Shown: positions 24,081 to 32,667 of the stretch, in pieces
Layout: every line of letters begins with the position of its first letter
Numbering within the stretch: position 1 is the first letter of the stretch
Position numbers and translations under genes: made by a program
Assembly (NCBI GenBank): GCA_905233645.1
Contig: CAJODZ010000011.1
Span: 1 to 36,898 of the forward strand
Length of the DNA: 36,898 nt
From: an uncultured Synergistales bacterium
GTDB lineage: Bacteria; Synergistota; Synergistia; Synergistales; Aminobacteriaceae
Direction: 5' to 3'
The notes under the pieces: generated by a model
The model's input: the letters and a program-made list of their open reading frames with translations, nothing else
Database searches by the model: none
What the model was told of the DNA's origin: nothing

Positions 24081-24205
24081 CAACTACGTTTACAACTACA
24101 AAAAGCTTTTAAAAATTTAACAGCCACAAAATTTTATGAGAATTTTTTAAAAAACAAAGTGTTAAATTTTTTACGGGCATTTTTAAAAATTTTAAATATA
24201 AAAAA

Positions 24206-24235
24206 CCCCGAGCCGCTTTTTAATTCACGGTCAGG
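24206..24235 (-). terminator. Terminator of the TRAP transporter operon
   Basis: On the minus strand CCTGACCG pairs with CGGCTCGGGG around a short AT-rich loop (one bulge, one G-U), followed by TTTTTTAT, about 50 nt after the last dctP gene. The top strand also has a T-run after the stem. Confidence 0.6.
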
Positions 24236-24285
24236 ATTTTTTGTAATAAAGAGGATATTCTTACGTAGAAAGCAAATTTAATTTT

Positions 24286-25332
24286 TTAATCTTCGGATTT
24301 AGCTTGCTCAAGTTCAGCACGATATGCCGCATCAACTTCAGCTAAACTCTTCTCAAGAGCTTCACCTAGTCCGTTTGTGTCTGAATTTATCTTTGTGTAC
24401 AAATCTTTGACAGCCTTAACTGCTAATATATCCTCAAAAAATGCGCGGTCATATTCGACGATATACATTCCGTTATTTTCGAGAACGTTTTTATTGTTAT
24501 AGTCGATATCTGATAAACGCTGGCGCATCTCTCTCAAGGCAGAAATTACAGCTTCGTTCAAAACGTTTTTATGCTCGTCTGAAAGCTTGTTATAAACTTC
24601 AGCGTTAATGCAAATCTGATTACAATACAAAATATGATTTGTGCAGGCTAAATATTTTTGAACTTCATATAATCTAGCTCCTACACATGTATCAGCTGCA
24701 TTCTCTTGAGCTTGAATACGTTTTTCAGAAAGCGCGTTATAAACTTCAGCCCATGCTAACGGTGTCGGTTCAGCTCCCAACGCAGACCAGAAAGCCATAT
24801 GATTTGGGTTTTGCATTGTACGGATTTGAAGACCGATAAAATCTGAAAGCGTTAATAAATCTCTGTCAGATGTCGTCAATCTGTACGTTGCGTTTTGCAT
24901 AAAGCCTAACAAATGCAATCCGACTTTTTCATAAGCATCAGAAATCTTTTTATGAAAATCTGAATTGCCGTTTAAAACGTGGTCAATGACTTCTCCGCCG
25001 TATCTTGCAAAGACCATCGGTAAATCAAAGACGGCCATTTCAGGTACAAATGCTACTATCGGCGCGGTTTGACAAATTGTTATTGCGATTTCGCCTTTTT
25101 GAGTTTTAGCTAATAATTCAGCGTCGCCGCCCAATTCGCCGCCTGGATAATAATCAAGTTTAAGACCAGCTCCGGCAGCACTTAGTTTATCGGCTATCAA
25201 TTGAGCAAAAACTTGAGCGGCTGCACCTTTAGCACTCGTATCACCTGTAACGAGCCATACATCATCTGAATAAGCGGCGGTGCAAAGTAACAGAGTAAAT
25301 ATTAAAGTTAAAGCAGCTGTTAGTTTTTTCAT
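24286..25332 (-). CDS. dctP: TRAP transporter solute-binding protein (DctP family), second copy
   Basis: A 348-residue periplasmic binding protein that delivers an organic acid to the DctQM permease. Signal peptide at 1-22 (MKK, hydrophobic core, AAYS). DctP motifs are GGELGGDAELL, VPEMAVFDLPMVFARY, GLQIRTMQNPNHMAFWSALGAEPTPLAWAEVY with the substrate-carboxylate Arg in IRTMQ, and TNHILYCNQICIN. It is clearly a duplicate of the neighbouring gene (25348-26463), with the same motifs in order, but the otherwise conserved LQQGIVDAQENA is changed to LSEKRIQAQENA. The ribosome-binding site AAGGAG is 15 nt after the end of the first copy. The substrate is unknown. Confidence 0.9.
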   Translation of the reverse strand: MKKLTAALTLIFTLLLCTAAYSDDVWLVTGDTSAKGAAAQVFAQLIADKLSAAGAGLKLDYYPGGELGGDAELLAKTQKGEIAITICQTAPIVAFVPEMAVFDLPMVFARYGGEVIDHVLNGNSDFHKKISDAYEKVGLHLLGFMQNATYRLTTSDRDLLTLSDFIGLQIRTMQNPNHMAFWSALGAEPTPLAWAEVYNALSEKRIQAQENAADTCVGARLYEVQKYLACTNHILYCNQICINAEVYNKLSDEHKNVLNEAVISALREMRQRLSDIDYNNKNVLENNGMYIVEYDRAFFEDILAVKAVKDLYTKINSDTNGLGEALEKSLAEVDAAYRAELEQAKSED

Positions 25333-25347
25333 CGCGCTATTCTCCTT

Positions 25348-26463
25348 CTACGCTTCGGGCTTTACTTCCGGCTGTGCTTCCGGTTCAGCGGCTGGGGTTG
25401 CGTTTTTAGCGTTTTTAAAAGCTACGTCGGCTAAACTCTTCTCAAGAATGCTTCCTAAACCGTGCGTATCGTTGTCGATTTTTCTATATAAATCACGAAC
25501 GCCCTGAATAGCTAAGACATCATCGAAAAAGCTTTTATCGTACTCAATGATTTGCATATTGCCGGCTTTGAGCTTCTCTTTGTTGACGCGGTCAATCTCT
25601 TCAAGTTTCGGACGCATTTCATCGAGAGCTTCTTTAACGGCCTGATTTAAAGCGTCTTTATGCTCTTGAGAGAGTTCGTTATACATTTTCGCGTTCATAC
25701 AAATCTGGTTGCAGTACAAAATATGGTTCGTGCAGGCCAAATAATTTTGAACTTCCTGGAAGTTTGCACCAACGCATGTATCAGCCGCATTCTCTTGAGC
25801 GTCGACGATACCCTGCTGTAACGAGATATATAACTCAGCCCAAGCTAACGGTGTCGGTGAAGCTCCAATCGCTGACCAGAATGTCATATGGTTTTTATTT
25901 TCCATTGTACGGATTTTTAGGCCGTTGAAATCAGAAAGCGTAAGCAAATTTTTATTAGCCGTTGCAAGTCTGTATGTAGCGTTCTGCATAAATCCTAAAA
26001 GGTGTAAGCCTCTTTGCTCGTAAGCTTTTGACATCTCTTTTTTAAATTCAGAGTCGCCGTTTAAAACTTCGTTAATTGTCGCGCCGTCGTATCTTGCAAA
26101 GACCATCGGTAAATCAAAGACGGCCATTTCAGGTACGAACGAGACAACCGGAGCCGTCTGGCAAACTGTGATTGCAATATAACCGCGCTGTGCCTGTCTT
26201 AATAAGTCAACATCGCCGCCTAACTCACCATTCGGGAAATAGTCAATAACAAGGCTTCCGCCGGTAATATTTTTAACTTTTTCTTGAATTAACTGTGCAA
26301 AAACCTGACCCGCCGCGCCTTTAGCTGTTGTGTCTGCTGTTACAAGCCATACGCCCGCATCTTCTGGACTTTTGCTTTTGAAAACGTCGGCCATATATTT
26401 TGTTGCATAACCGAGCGCACCAACGATAATTAAAGCAATAACTAAAGCAACAATTTTTTTCAT
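25348..26463 (-). CDS. dctP: TRAP transporter solute-binding protein (DctP family), first copy
   Basis: A 371-residue DctP-type binding protein. The N-terminus (MKKIVALVIALIIVGALGYA) looks like an uncleaved signal anchor because no small-residue cleavage site follows, so it may stay attached to the membrane. The mature part has NGELGGDVDLL, VPEMAVFDLPMVFARY, LKIRTMENKNHMTFWSAIGASPTPLAWAELY, LQQGIVDAQENA and TNHILYCNQICMN. A Pro/Glu/Ala-rich tail of about 20 residues ends the protein. It lies between dctM and the second dctP with short gaps (33 and 15 nt). Confidence 0.9.
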   Translation of the reverse strand: MKKIVALVIALIIVGALGYATKYMADVFKSKSPEDAGVWLVTADTTAKGAAGQVFAQLIQEKVKNITGGSLVIDYFPNGELGGDVDLLRQAQRGYIAITVCQTAPVVSFVPEMAVFDLPMVFARYDGATINEVLNGDSEFKKEMSKAYEQRGLHLLGFMQNATYRLATANKNLLTLSDFNGLKIRTMENKNHMTFWSAIGASPTPLAWAELYISLQQGIVDAQENAADTCVGANFQEVQNYLACTNHILYCNQICMNAKMYNELSQEHKDALNQAVKEALDEMRPKLEEIDRVNKEKLKAGNMQIIEYDKSFFDDVLAIQGVRDLYRKIDNDTHGLGSILEKSLADVAFKNAKNATPAAEPEAQPEVKPEA

Positions 26464-26496
26464 GGTTTTAAAATCCTCCCTTTAAGCTCTCAGCAA

Positions 26497-27822
26497 TTAA
26501 GCTCTCATAATGACATCGACAAGCCATGTGCTGATTTGCGGGACGTAAACTATTAAAGCTAATGCTACTAAGAACGCAATAATAAACGGTACAGCTCTCT
26601 TCGCAACGGCCATAGGCTGATCGCCTGAAATGTTTCCAGCAACAAATAAGTCAAGTCCGAACGGAGGTGTAGCAAGACCGATTGATAAGCAGCAAACTAA
26701 TACTACGCCGAAGTGTACAGGATCAACGCCTAATTTCATAACTGCCGGTAAAAGTACAGGAGCAAGAATGATAATCGCAGGGCCGGTATCCATAATCATG
26801 CCTAAAATTAAGAATATAACCGTGCAAATACTGATGACTGATACGGAACTATGGAAATTATTTAATATAAAGTCCTGAACGGCTGATGTAGCATGTGTCA
26901 ATGATAAAACACGTCCGAACGCTGTCGCAAATGCTAAGACGAATGCAAGTCCGCCGTAGGTTTTGACTGAGCTAATTAAAAATGACGGTAAAGCTGAGAA
27001 TTTAATTGAACGGTCAATGAACAAACAGACGATTAACGCATAGAAAACTGATACAACAGCGGCTTCTGTCGGCGTGAAAAATCCTGTGTAAATACCGCCA
27101 AGAATAATAATCGGGCACATTAACGACCAGAAGGACTCTCTGAATAATTTGAAGAAGCCTTCTTTGCTGATTTCGTCGAGACGAGCGTTAATTTTCTCTT
27201 TGTCCTCGATTGGTTTGCCTGTAGCTTTGTTAGTACCTGAGCAATAAATAATGGCATAAATCATTAAGAAAGCGCCGATTAAAACACCAGGAATAACTCC
27301 GCCCAAGAATAATTGTCCCGTTGAAACGCCCGTTGCTAATGAATATAAAACGAACGGAATTGACGGCGGGATAATAACTCCTAAACCACCAGCGACCGCG
27401 ATTAAACCTGCCGACCACGTTTTATCATAGCCAAGACTTACCATGAAAGGCACGCACATAGCACCAACAGCAGCCGTCGTAGCAGGGCCTGAACCTGAAA
27501 TTGCGCCGTAGAATAAACATGTTAAAACGACTGCGCAGGGAACTCCACCGGTAAATCTGCCAACGAAATATGCGAAGAAGTTAAATAATTTTTTGGAAAT
27601 TCCGCCCTCAGCCATGATAACGCCGCCGAGAATGAATAACGGTACGGCTAAAATCGGTGTTGAGTTCGCGCCTGATAAAGTGTTGTCGATAATCTGGGGA
27701 ATAACTCCGCCACGACCCATTAACATAATCGGAGCGATTGAACCTAAAATCATGCTTACTCCGATTGGAATAGATAATATTATTGCAACAAGGAATACAA
27801 CGAAAACTAATAACGCTGCCAT
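26497..27822 (-). CDS. dctM: TRAP transporter large permease DctM
   Basis: A 441-residue inner-membrane protein with about 12 hydrophobic helices; it is the sodium-driven transport subunit of the TRAP system. Family features are the N-terminal IPIGVSMILG, LFILGGVIMAEGGISKKLFNF, FYGAISGSGPATTAAVGAMCVPFM (the SGSxPATTAA motif), GLGVIIPPSIPFVLY and GLATPPFGLDLFVA near the C-terminus. It starts 3 nt after dctQ, using GAGGGGG in the end of that gene as ribosome-binding site. Confidence 0.95.
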   Translation of the reverse strand: MAALLVFVVFLVAIILSIPIGVSMILGSIAPIMLMGRGGVIPQIIDNTLSGANSTPILAVPLFILGGVIMAEGGISKKLFNFFAYFVGRFTGGVPCAVVLTCLFYGAISGSGPATTAAVGAMCVPFMVSLGYDKTWSAGLIAVAGGLGVIIPPSIPFVLYSLATGVSTGQLFLGGVIPGVLIGAFLMIYAIIYCSGTNKATGKPIEDKEKINARLDEISKEGFFKLFRESFWSLMCPIIILGGIYTGFFTPTEAAVVSVFYALIVCLFIDRSIKFSALPSFLISSVKTYGGLAFVLAFATAFGRVLSLTHATSAVQDFILNNFHSSVSVISICTVIFLILGMIMDTGPAIIILAPVLLPAVMKLGVDPVHFGVVLVCCLSIGLATPPFGLDLFVAGNISGDQPMAVAKRAVPFIIAFLVALALIVYVPQISTWLVDVIMRA

Positions 27823-27825
27823 TGT

Positions 27826-28380
27826 TTATTCTGCCCCCTCTGCTCTTTTGCCGGCTTCGACTTCGGCTTTTGCATCTTCCATTGTCTGTTGAAGAGTTGT
27901 AAGCTCGTTTACGTCAAGATTATTCAAGTGAATTATTACCATTTGGATTGAACGAAGTGTCGCGAGCGCAAATCCTAATAAAACGAACGCGTATAAAATC
28001 CATACCGGCCACTCCATAGCTGGACTTGGTTCACCGCTGTCGTACGCCCATTTTAAACACTCGACTGAATGATAAGCTAATAAGCCCATTGAAAGTCCGA
28101 CAATAATATCAACGGCGATGTTAATGACTTTTCTGCAGTATTGGGGGAGTAAATCAATAATTACGTTGACGCGGAGCATATTGCTTTTTCTGACTGTGTA
28201 GGGCAGCGATACGAAAACACTCATAATCCACATGAAGCGCGAAAACTCTTCAGCCCATGTTAAAGGCTTTACGTCTGGGATTTTACGGACAACGACCTGA
28301 AGCATCATGACACACGCTATAGCGATTAAGAATATGACCATTAAAAATTCTTCAAAGTGGTCATCAAGCCATTTAAGCAT
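27826..28380 (-). CDS. dctQ: TRAP transporter small permease DctQ
   Basis: A 184-residue membrane protein with four hydrophobic helices, the small subunit that pairs with DctM. Motifs typical of DctQ are MMLQVVVRKI in helix 1, LTWAEEFSRFMWIMSVFVS after it, and a hydrophobic C-terminal hairpin ending in VLLGFALATLRSIQM. A charged tail of about 35 residues (EVEAGKRAEGAE at the end) follows. GGAGG is 11 nt before the ATG. It is the first gene of the transporter unit, downstream of the HMG-lyase terminator. Confidence 0.9.
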   Translation of the reverse strand: MLKWLDDHFEEFLMVIFLIAIACVMMLQVVVRKIPDVKPLTWAEEFSRFMWIMSVFVSLPYTVRKSNMLRVNVIIDLLPQYCRKVINIAVDIIVGLSMGLLAYHSVECLKWAYDSGEPSPAMEWPVWILYAFVLLGFALATLRSIQMVIIHLNNLDVNELTTLQQTMEDAKAEVEAGKRAEGAE

Positions 28381-28440
28381 AAATCTTACGTCCTCCTTTT
28401 AAATTAAATAAAGATTTTGAAAACTTTTTACAACTAAAAA

Positions 28441-28478
28441 ACCCCTCCGAGTTATTCATTTTTCAAGAGGGGGTTTTT
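28441..28478. terminator. Terminator between the lyase gene and the TRAP operon
   Basis: CCCCTC and GAGGGG form a 6-7-bp stem with a 19-nt AT-rich loop and T-runs on both strands. It lies just after the lyase stop, so the TRAP genes probably have their own promoter or depend on read-through. Confidence 0.65.
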
Positions 28479-28485
28479 CCTAAAT

Positions 28486-29430
28486 TTAGCCTTGAGTTCC
28501 GATTAAATCTTTCGAACGTCCGGCGCGTAAAACATAACTGTCCATACCATGACCGACAAGCTCACTAATTTTGCGGGAAATTGCCATAACTTTTGAAACG
28601 TCAATCCCTGTTTTAATTCCGCATTCGTCCATCATGTGTATTACGTCTTCAGATGAGATATTACCGGCCGCACCAGGAACAAACGGACAACCGCCAAGCC
28701 CGCCGAATGAGCTGTCGAATTGTGTCATACCTGCCTGCATTGCCGCGAGAATATTTGCCATAGCTACGCCGCGTGTATTATGGAAATGTAACCACCATGT
28801 AGCCTGCGGATATTTAGCTCTGACGTGTTCGCATAAATCAAAAACTTGATTAGGAACGGCCATGCCTGAAGCGTCTGAGAGCGAAATTTCTGTAATGCCT
28901 AATTTCAAATAAGCCTCAATAATCGCGTCAACGTCTTCAACCGGCGTACGTCCTTCCCAAGGAGAAGCAAAGGGCATCGAAATAGAACCGGAAATCTCAA
29001 TTTTATGTTCGTTAGCGAATTTTACACAATCTTCAAAACCTGCAACGCTCTCTTCAGGAGTGCGATTTAAATTTTTTAAATTGTGCATACGGCTCGCTGA
29101 AACATTTAATTTAACTTTCTTAGCTCCGCAGTCTAAGGCTCTTTGAACGCCTTTTAAGTTCGGGATTAAAACACGTAACTCGACATCGGACGGAACTTCA
29201 TTAACAATCCTTTTCATGACTTCATCGGTGTCGGCCATTTGAGGAACTTTTTTCGGGTGCATGAATGAGCCGGCTTCGATTACTTTGTAACCAGCGTCAA
29301 CAAGTGCTTTTAAGATTTCAACTTTGTCTTCAGTTTTTAAAACAAGTGCGCTGCCGTCGGGGTTCTTTTCATTCTGGAGGCCGTCGCGGAGACCGACCTC
29401 ACAAATTCTTACACTTTCGGGAAGTTTCAT
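28486..29430 (-). CDS. Hydroxymethylglutaryl-CoA lyase-like enzyme (DRE-TIM)
   Basis: A 314-residue TIM-barrel lyase. The family is clear from GLRDGLQNE (catalytic Arg, metal Asp), EAGSFMHPKKVPQMADTDEV, the metal-binding pair in WWLHFHNTRG and the C-terminal signature GGLGGCPFVPGAAGN, whose Cys is the catalytic cysteine of HMG-CoA lyases. HMG-CoA lyase splits 3-hydroxy-3-methylglutaryl-CoA into acetoacetate and acetyl-CoA, but related lyases cleave other acyl-CoAs or oxo acids. It has GGAG 15 nt before the ATG and lies 8 nt behind the frameshifted isomerase gene. The neighbours (AroE-like, isomerase, TRAP) point to organic-acid catabolism; the substrate is not determined. Confidence 0.88.
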   Translation of the reverse strand: MKLPESVRICEVGLRDGLQNEKNPDGSALVLKTEDKVEILKALVDAGYKVIEAGSFMHPKKVPQMADTDEVMKRIVNEVPSDVELRVLIPNLKGVQRALDCGAKKVKLNVSASRMHNLKNLNRTPEESVAGFEDCVKFANEHKIEISGSISMPFASPWEGRTPVEDVDAIIEAYLKLGITEISLSDASGMAVPNQVFDLCEHVRAKYPQATWWLHFHNTRGVAMANILAAMQAGMTQFDSSFGGLGGCPFVPGAAGNISSEDVIHMMDECGIKTGIDVSKVMAISRKISELVGHGMDSYVLRAGRSKDLIGTQG

Positions 29431-29438
29431 AATTTAAA

Positions 29439-29717
29439 TTACTCTACTCCGTTTTCTGCAAAATACTTTTTGGCAACTTCAAGGCATCTCTTAGCATGTC
29501 CTGCACCGCCGCGCTCCTTAATCTCTTTCAAGTTCGGAAGCTCGATTGATAAAGGAATACCAGGTAACGCTTTAACCATATCAGCGATAGCCATAGCACC
29601 CTCACCAGGATACATGCGGCCTTCACGGGCTGTGAATAACATTAAATCGTCTTTGATGTTGTCAAGCACCGGGTCTCCGTCAGGGCCAGCAGGACCGTCG
29701 TCTTGCAAGCTCATCAC
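29439..29717 (-). CDS. C-terminal fragment of frameshifted sugar-phosphate isomerase/epimerase
   Basis: Ninety-two residues that continue the barrel started at 29680-30243 in another frame. They contain the last strand with IELPNLKEI, where the family's fourth metal ligand (Glu) lies, and end ENGVE before TAA. There is no ribosome-binding site for the ATG at 29717, so it would be made only if the frame is restored. Joined with the upstream part the protein would have about 268 residues, the normal size for the family. Confidence 0.75.
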   Translation of the reverse strand: MMSLQDDGPAGPDGDPVLDNIKDDLMLFTAREGRMYPGEGAMAIADMVKALPGIPLSIELPNLKEIKERGGAGHAKRCLEVAKKYFAENGVE

Positions 29718-30243
29718 CAGTTACACCAGCGCGTCCGGCATGAAGAGTATCGACCATTACAAAAACGTTATCGCGGCGAAGGTCATCAATTAACGTAATA
29801 TCTTCCTGTACATTTCTAACGCCTGCCCAAGGAAGGAACTCAATATTAAATTTTAAGCCGTACTTTTTGGCCATGTCTGCAACTTTACCGGCTGTCTCTG
29901 TGTACCATTTGCGGTCGCGTGTCCAGACACTGCCGAGAACGTCTGTAGCACCAAGTTTAGCGGCTGCTTCAAAAGCTGGTTCGTACTCGTTGATATCAAG
30001 GTCGGGGCGGATACGTGCAAGCTCGATGTCCATTAAAGGCATGTCATATTCTTTAAGAGCGTTTTTGATGTCATTAAATAATTTGGGGTCTTTCTGCGGT
30101 AAAAATTCGGGTTCGCCAGGTAAATGCATCGGGATTGTTCTTAAGCTAACGAAATCGTAACCGGCCTCTTTGGCGATTTTGATTTGATCCATAGGATTAA
30201 CGCCTGGAATTGTTAAATAAGCAAGTGAAAACTTACGTGCCAT
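29680..30243 (-). CDS. N-terminal part of sugar-phosphate isomerase/epimerase, frameshifted
   Basis: A TIM-barrel protein of the AP-endonuclease-2 superfamily (xylose-isomerase-like; it also includes 3-dehydroshikimate dehydratases). N-terminal residues to about 180 fit: AYLTIPGVNPMDQ, metal ligand Glu in DIELAR, FNIEFLPWAG and VDTLHAGR (Asp and His ligands). After GDELAR the frame changes and ends RRRSCWP at 29680. The correct continuation (DDGPAGPDGDP) is in frame 29717-29439. The offset equals -2 or +1 nt. The fourth ligand is lost in the truncated product. The ribosome-binding site is GAGGAG 11 nt before the ATG; the gene is preceded by the AroE-like gene (110-nt gap) and followed by the lyase. 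Confidence 0.82.
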   Translation of the reverse strand: MARKFSLAYLTIPGVNPMDQIKIAKEAGYDFVSLRTIPMHLPGEPEFLPQKDPKLFNDIKNALKEYDMPLMDIELARIRPDLDINEYEPAFEAAAKLGATDVLGSVWTRDRKWYTETAGKVADMAKKYGLKFNIEFLPWAGVRNVQEDITLIDDLRRDNVFVMVDTLHAGRAGVTGDELARRRSCWP

Positions 30244-30353
30244 AATAAAAAATTACTCCTCTCAAATTTGAAAAAATAAATTAAATAGACGTGCCGCCGA
30301 AAAAATTTTTAAAAAACTCAGACGACGGCAATTACTCACAAAATTATTACTTA

Positions 30354-31223
30354 CTACTTACCGGCCATAATGTCCTGTAATGTCTTGCGCATTGTTTCAA
30401 CAGGAGCTTCATTAACACCGGCCCAAATCTCAATTTGACGTGCGCCCTGATATAAGCTCATGTCAAGTCCCGGAATTGTTTTCTTCGCGCCGCGTTCTTT
30501 AGCTTCGCGTAAAAATCTTGTTTCGATTGGGTTGTATGTAGCGTCAAAGCAAACGTGCTGAGGAAGGATAAATTCTTTTTCAACGCAAGTATCATCTTCA
30601 TGACCGCGCATACCAGCACCCGAAAGGTTTAATACAACGTCTGTCTCCTGAAGAGCTTTTTTAACGTTCTCTTTATCAGCGGCTCTAATAGGAACGCAAA
30701 CGCCAGGATAGAATTTGTTAATCTCTTCGCTTAATTTTTCGCAAGCGTCTGAACGTGAGCTGATGTAAATCTTCTTTGAACCGGCGTTAGCAAGCTCGAA
30801 GCAAACTGAACGGCCAGTACCGCCAGCACCAAATACAAACATCGTTTCGCCGACAAATTTACAGCCTTCTTCTTTGAGTGAACGTAATGCGCCGTAACCG
30901 TCTGTGTTGTAAGCTTTTAATTTGCCTTCTGGAGTTTTAACGACTGTGTTTGTTGAACCCATTTTTTTGCAAAGGTCATCGAACTCGTCAATATATTTCA
31001 TAGCTTCGACTTTGTTGGGTTTTGTACAAGCGCAGCCTCTGAACGTTGTGATATAGCGAATGCCGTCGAGAATCTCTTTTAAATGTTCGTCGGCCTCACA
31101 ATAACAATAAACCATATTAAAACCTGCTGCCTGATAAGCCGCATTTTGCATACGCGCCGCGAACGACTGACCTAACGGTTTACCTATAAGAGCTATAAGT
31201 CTGCTGTTGATATCAATTTGCAT
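30354..31223 (-). CDS. AroE-family (shikimate/quinate-type) dehydrogenase
   Basis: A 289-residue NAD(P)-dependent dehydrogenase of the shikimate dehydrogenase family. Visible: the Rossmann loop FGAGGTGRSV at about 130-139, the catalytic Lys in TKPNK (about 71), STNTVV, the catalytic Asp in AYNTDGYG, and Gln in GLDMSLYQG near 260. It differs from ordinary AroE where substrate is bound: GQSFAARMQN replaces the SxSP motif, so the second Ser is Ala, and GCACTKPNK replaces GxNVTxPxK, so the Asn is Ala. In an operon with a TIM-barrel isomerase, a DRE-TIM lyase and a TRAP transporter, it is more likely catabolic (quinate, shikimate or a related acid) than part of aromatic amino acid synthesis. The ribosome-binding site is AGGAG. 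Confidence 0.85.
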   Translation of the reverse strand: MQIDINSRLIALIGKPLGQSFAARMQNAAYQAAGFNMVYCYCEADEHLKEILDGIRYITTFRGCACTKPNKVEAMKYIDEFDDLCKKMGSTNTVVKTPEGKLKAYNTDGYGALRSLKEEGCKFVGETMFVFGAGGTGRSVCFELANAGSKKIYISSRSDACEKLSEEINKFYPGVCVPIRAADKENVKKALQETDVVLNLSGAGMRGHEDDTCVEKEFILPQHVCFDATYNPIETRFLREAKERGAKKTIPGLDMSLYQGARQIEIWAGVNEAPVETMRKTLQDIMAGK

Positions 31224-31362
31224 AGTACCATACTCCTGACTTGAAAAATTTTTTGAAAATCGTGAAATCCTAAAAACATGATAATTTTATTGAATTTTAT
31301 TTCAGTATTGAACGGTAATTTTGCACAGCCTACGAACAAAAAGACACATTTTTATTTAGCGT

Positions 31363-32649
31363 TTAGCGGAAGTCAAACATCCATCGTGTATTCATTAACT
31401 CTTGTTCAGCAGGAGAACGAATAAAATCGGTATGATAAAGAATAATGACAATATCAGTTTTATTGTTCTTTATGTAATTTTTAATGCTACCTGTAAAATG
31501 TCTCATATCTATTGCATCAATTTTTTTCACACCCATTGTTAAAAATGGAACTAAGCAATTACTAAACGAATTTTTTACAAGTAATACATTTATATCATTA
31601 GTAGCATTCAAATTTGTAAGTTTTGCTAAAGGATTATCTCCTAAAAATAAAGAACTGTACATTCCCTGCATATTTTTAATTCCTTCATGAGAATAAGTTA
31701 TTTCAAAATCTCCGCTTGTGTTGAGTAATATGTTAGGAATTTCAAAGTGAAAGCTTGTAGAAAATTTAGGGCGTATAAGAGTAAAATCTTCTGGTTTTGC
31801 GCGTACTAAAGTTAATTTTTTGCCCTGTGAACCTAAAAAACAATCATAATAAGTATCAAACTCAAAGTTTTCGGCATTTAAAATATTTTCATCAACAGGC
31901 CAATTTAAATCTTGGTGCAAAATTCTCAAAACATGACGAGCTGCCCAAAGTCCGGTTTGAGTTTTCCAGTGGTGGTCAGTTTTGTAAAAAGCGTCGTGAT
32001 GATTTTTTCTTTCATCGTGCAAAAATTCTCTTAAGTCGTAATTTTTTATCTTAGCCATTTGCAATCCGTTTAATAAATCGTCAGCTCTTTGGTTTGTAAA
32101 ATCTAGTATATTTGTAATTTTAATATCATCGTATTTACAAATTTTGCCCGGTGCTTGTACGTAAATAAATTCAATATTATTTTCATCGCAAAATTTAGCA
32201 AAATCTACTGTTGATTTTATAATCGGCGTTATGTCAAGGCTTGGGCGAAAACCTGTTAAATAGCCACCTTCAAGTTCTATAACATCATTGTATGTAAAAA
32301 CAGATGACATATTCCACGTGATAAATTTTTCATATTTTCTTACTAATTCGACGATTTTCATATAGCCTGGCATTTTTTCCGTAGTGTATTCTTCTGACCT
32401 TTTAGTAATATATTCATGAATTTTTTCAGATTTTGAGAGTGGACGCTTTTTATTTAACTCAATTTTTTCATGTTCTGAGAATGGATATAATTTTTCCCAA
32501 TCGATGTCAATCTCAGCGTAATTTTTAAATTCGTCAGCATGTAAAATTTTGTTCGTCTTTCTCCAAACTGCTGCCAATAACGCCAAAAACATAAATAAAA
32601 AAATTACGCACAGAAAAACTTTCGCCGGAATATATTTTTTATTAAACAT
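31363..32649 (-). CDS. DHHW/AlgX-like SGNH-type protein, MBOAT partner
   Basis: About 428 residues with one N-terminal membrane helix (about 8-30) and a large extracytoplasmic domain. The motif YKTDHHWKTQTG near residue 235 names the DHHW family and resembles the DHHW of AlgX/AlgJ/DltD-type proteins, which move acyl groups onto exopolysaccharides or other polymers together with an MBOAT channel. FIYVQAPGK and KNSFSNCLVPFL fit an SGNH-like fold. The start at 32649 (rather than 32658) puts AGGCGGTG at proper distance. It lies directly after the MBOAT gene, and the two would act together outside the membrane. Confidence 0.8.
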   Translation of the reverse strand: MFNKKYIPAKVFLCVIFLFMFLALLAAVWRKTNKILHADEFKNYAEIDIDWEKLYPFSEHEKIELNKKRPLSKSEKIHEYITKRSEEYTTEKMPGYMKIVELVRKYEKFITWNMSSVFTYNDVIELEGGYLTGFRPSLDITPIIKSTVDFAKFCDENNIEFIYVQAPGKICKYDDIKITNILDFTNQRADDLLNGLQMAKIKNYDLREFLHDERKNHHDAFYKTDHHWKTQTGLWAARHVLRILHQDLNWPVDENILNAENFEFDTYYDCFLGSQGKKLTLVRAKPEDFTLIRPKFSTSFHFEIPNILLNTSGDFEITYSHEGIKNMQGMYSSLFLGDNPLAKLTNLNATNDINVLLVKNSFSNCLVPFLTMGVKKIDAIDMRHFTGSIKNYIKNNKTDIVIILYHTDFIRSPAEQELMNTRWMFDFR

Positions 32650-32667
32650 TATGTTCACCGCCTGAAA

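Noticed and set aside
24078-24281. Plus-strand frame of 67 codons after the hairpin
   Set aside because: It starts with TTG in a T-tract, has Lys/Leu/Phe-rich composition driven by AT content, crosses a terminator and lacks a ribosome-binding site.
30293-30335. Hairpin GCCGTCG/CGGCGGC between the AroE-like and isomerase genes as a terminator
   Set aside because: The loop is 23 nt long and there is no T-tract after the stem on the minus strand; the genes look like one unit.
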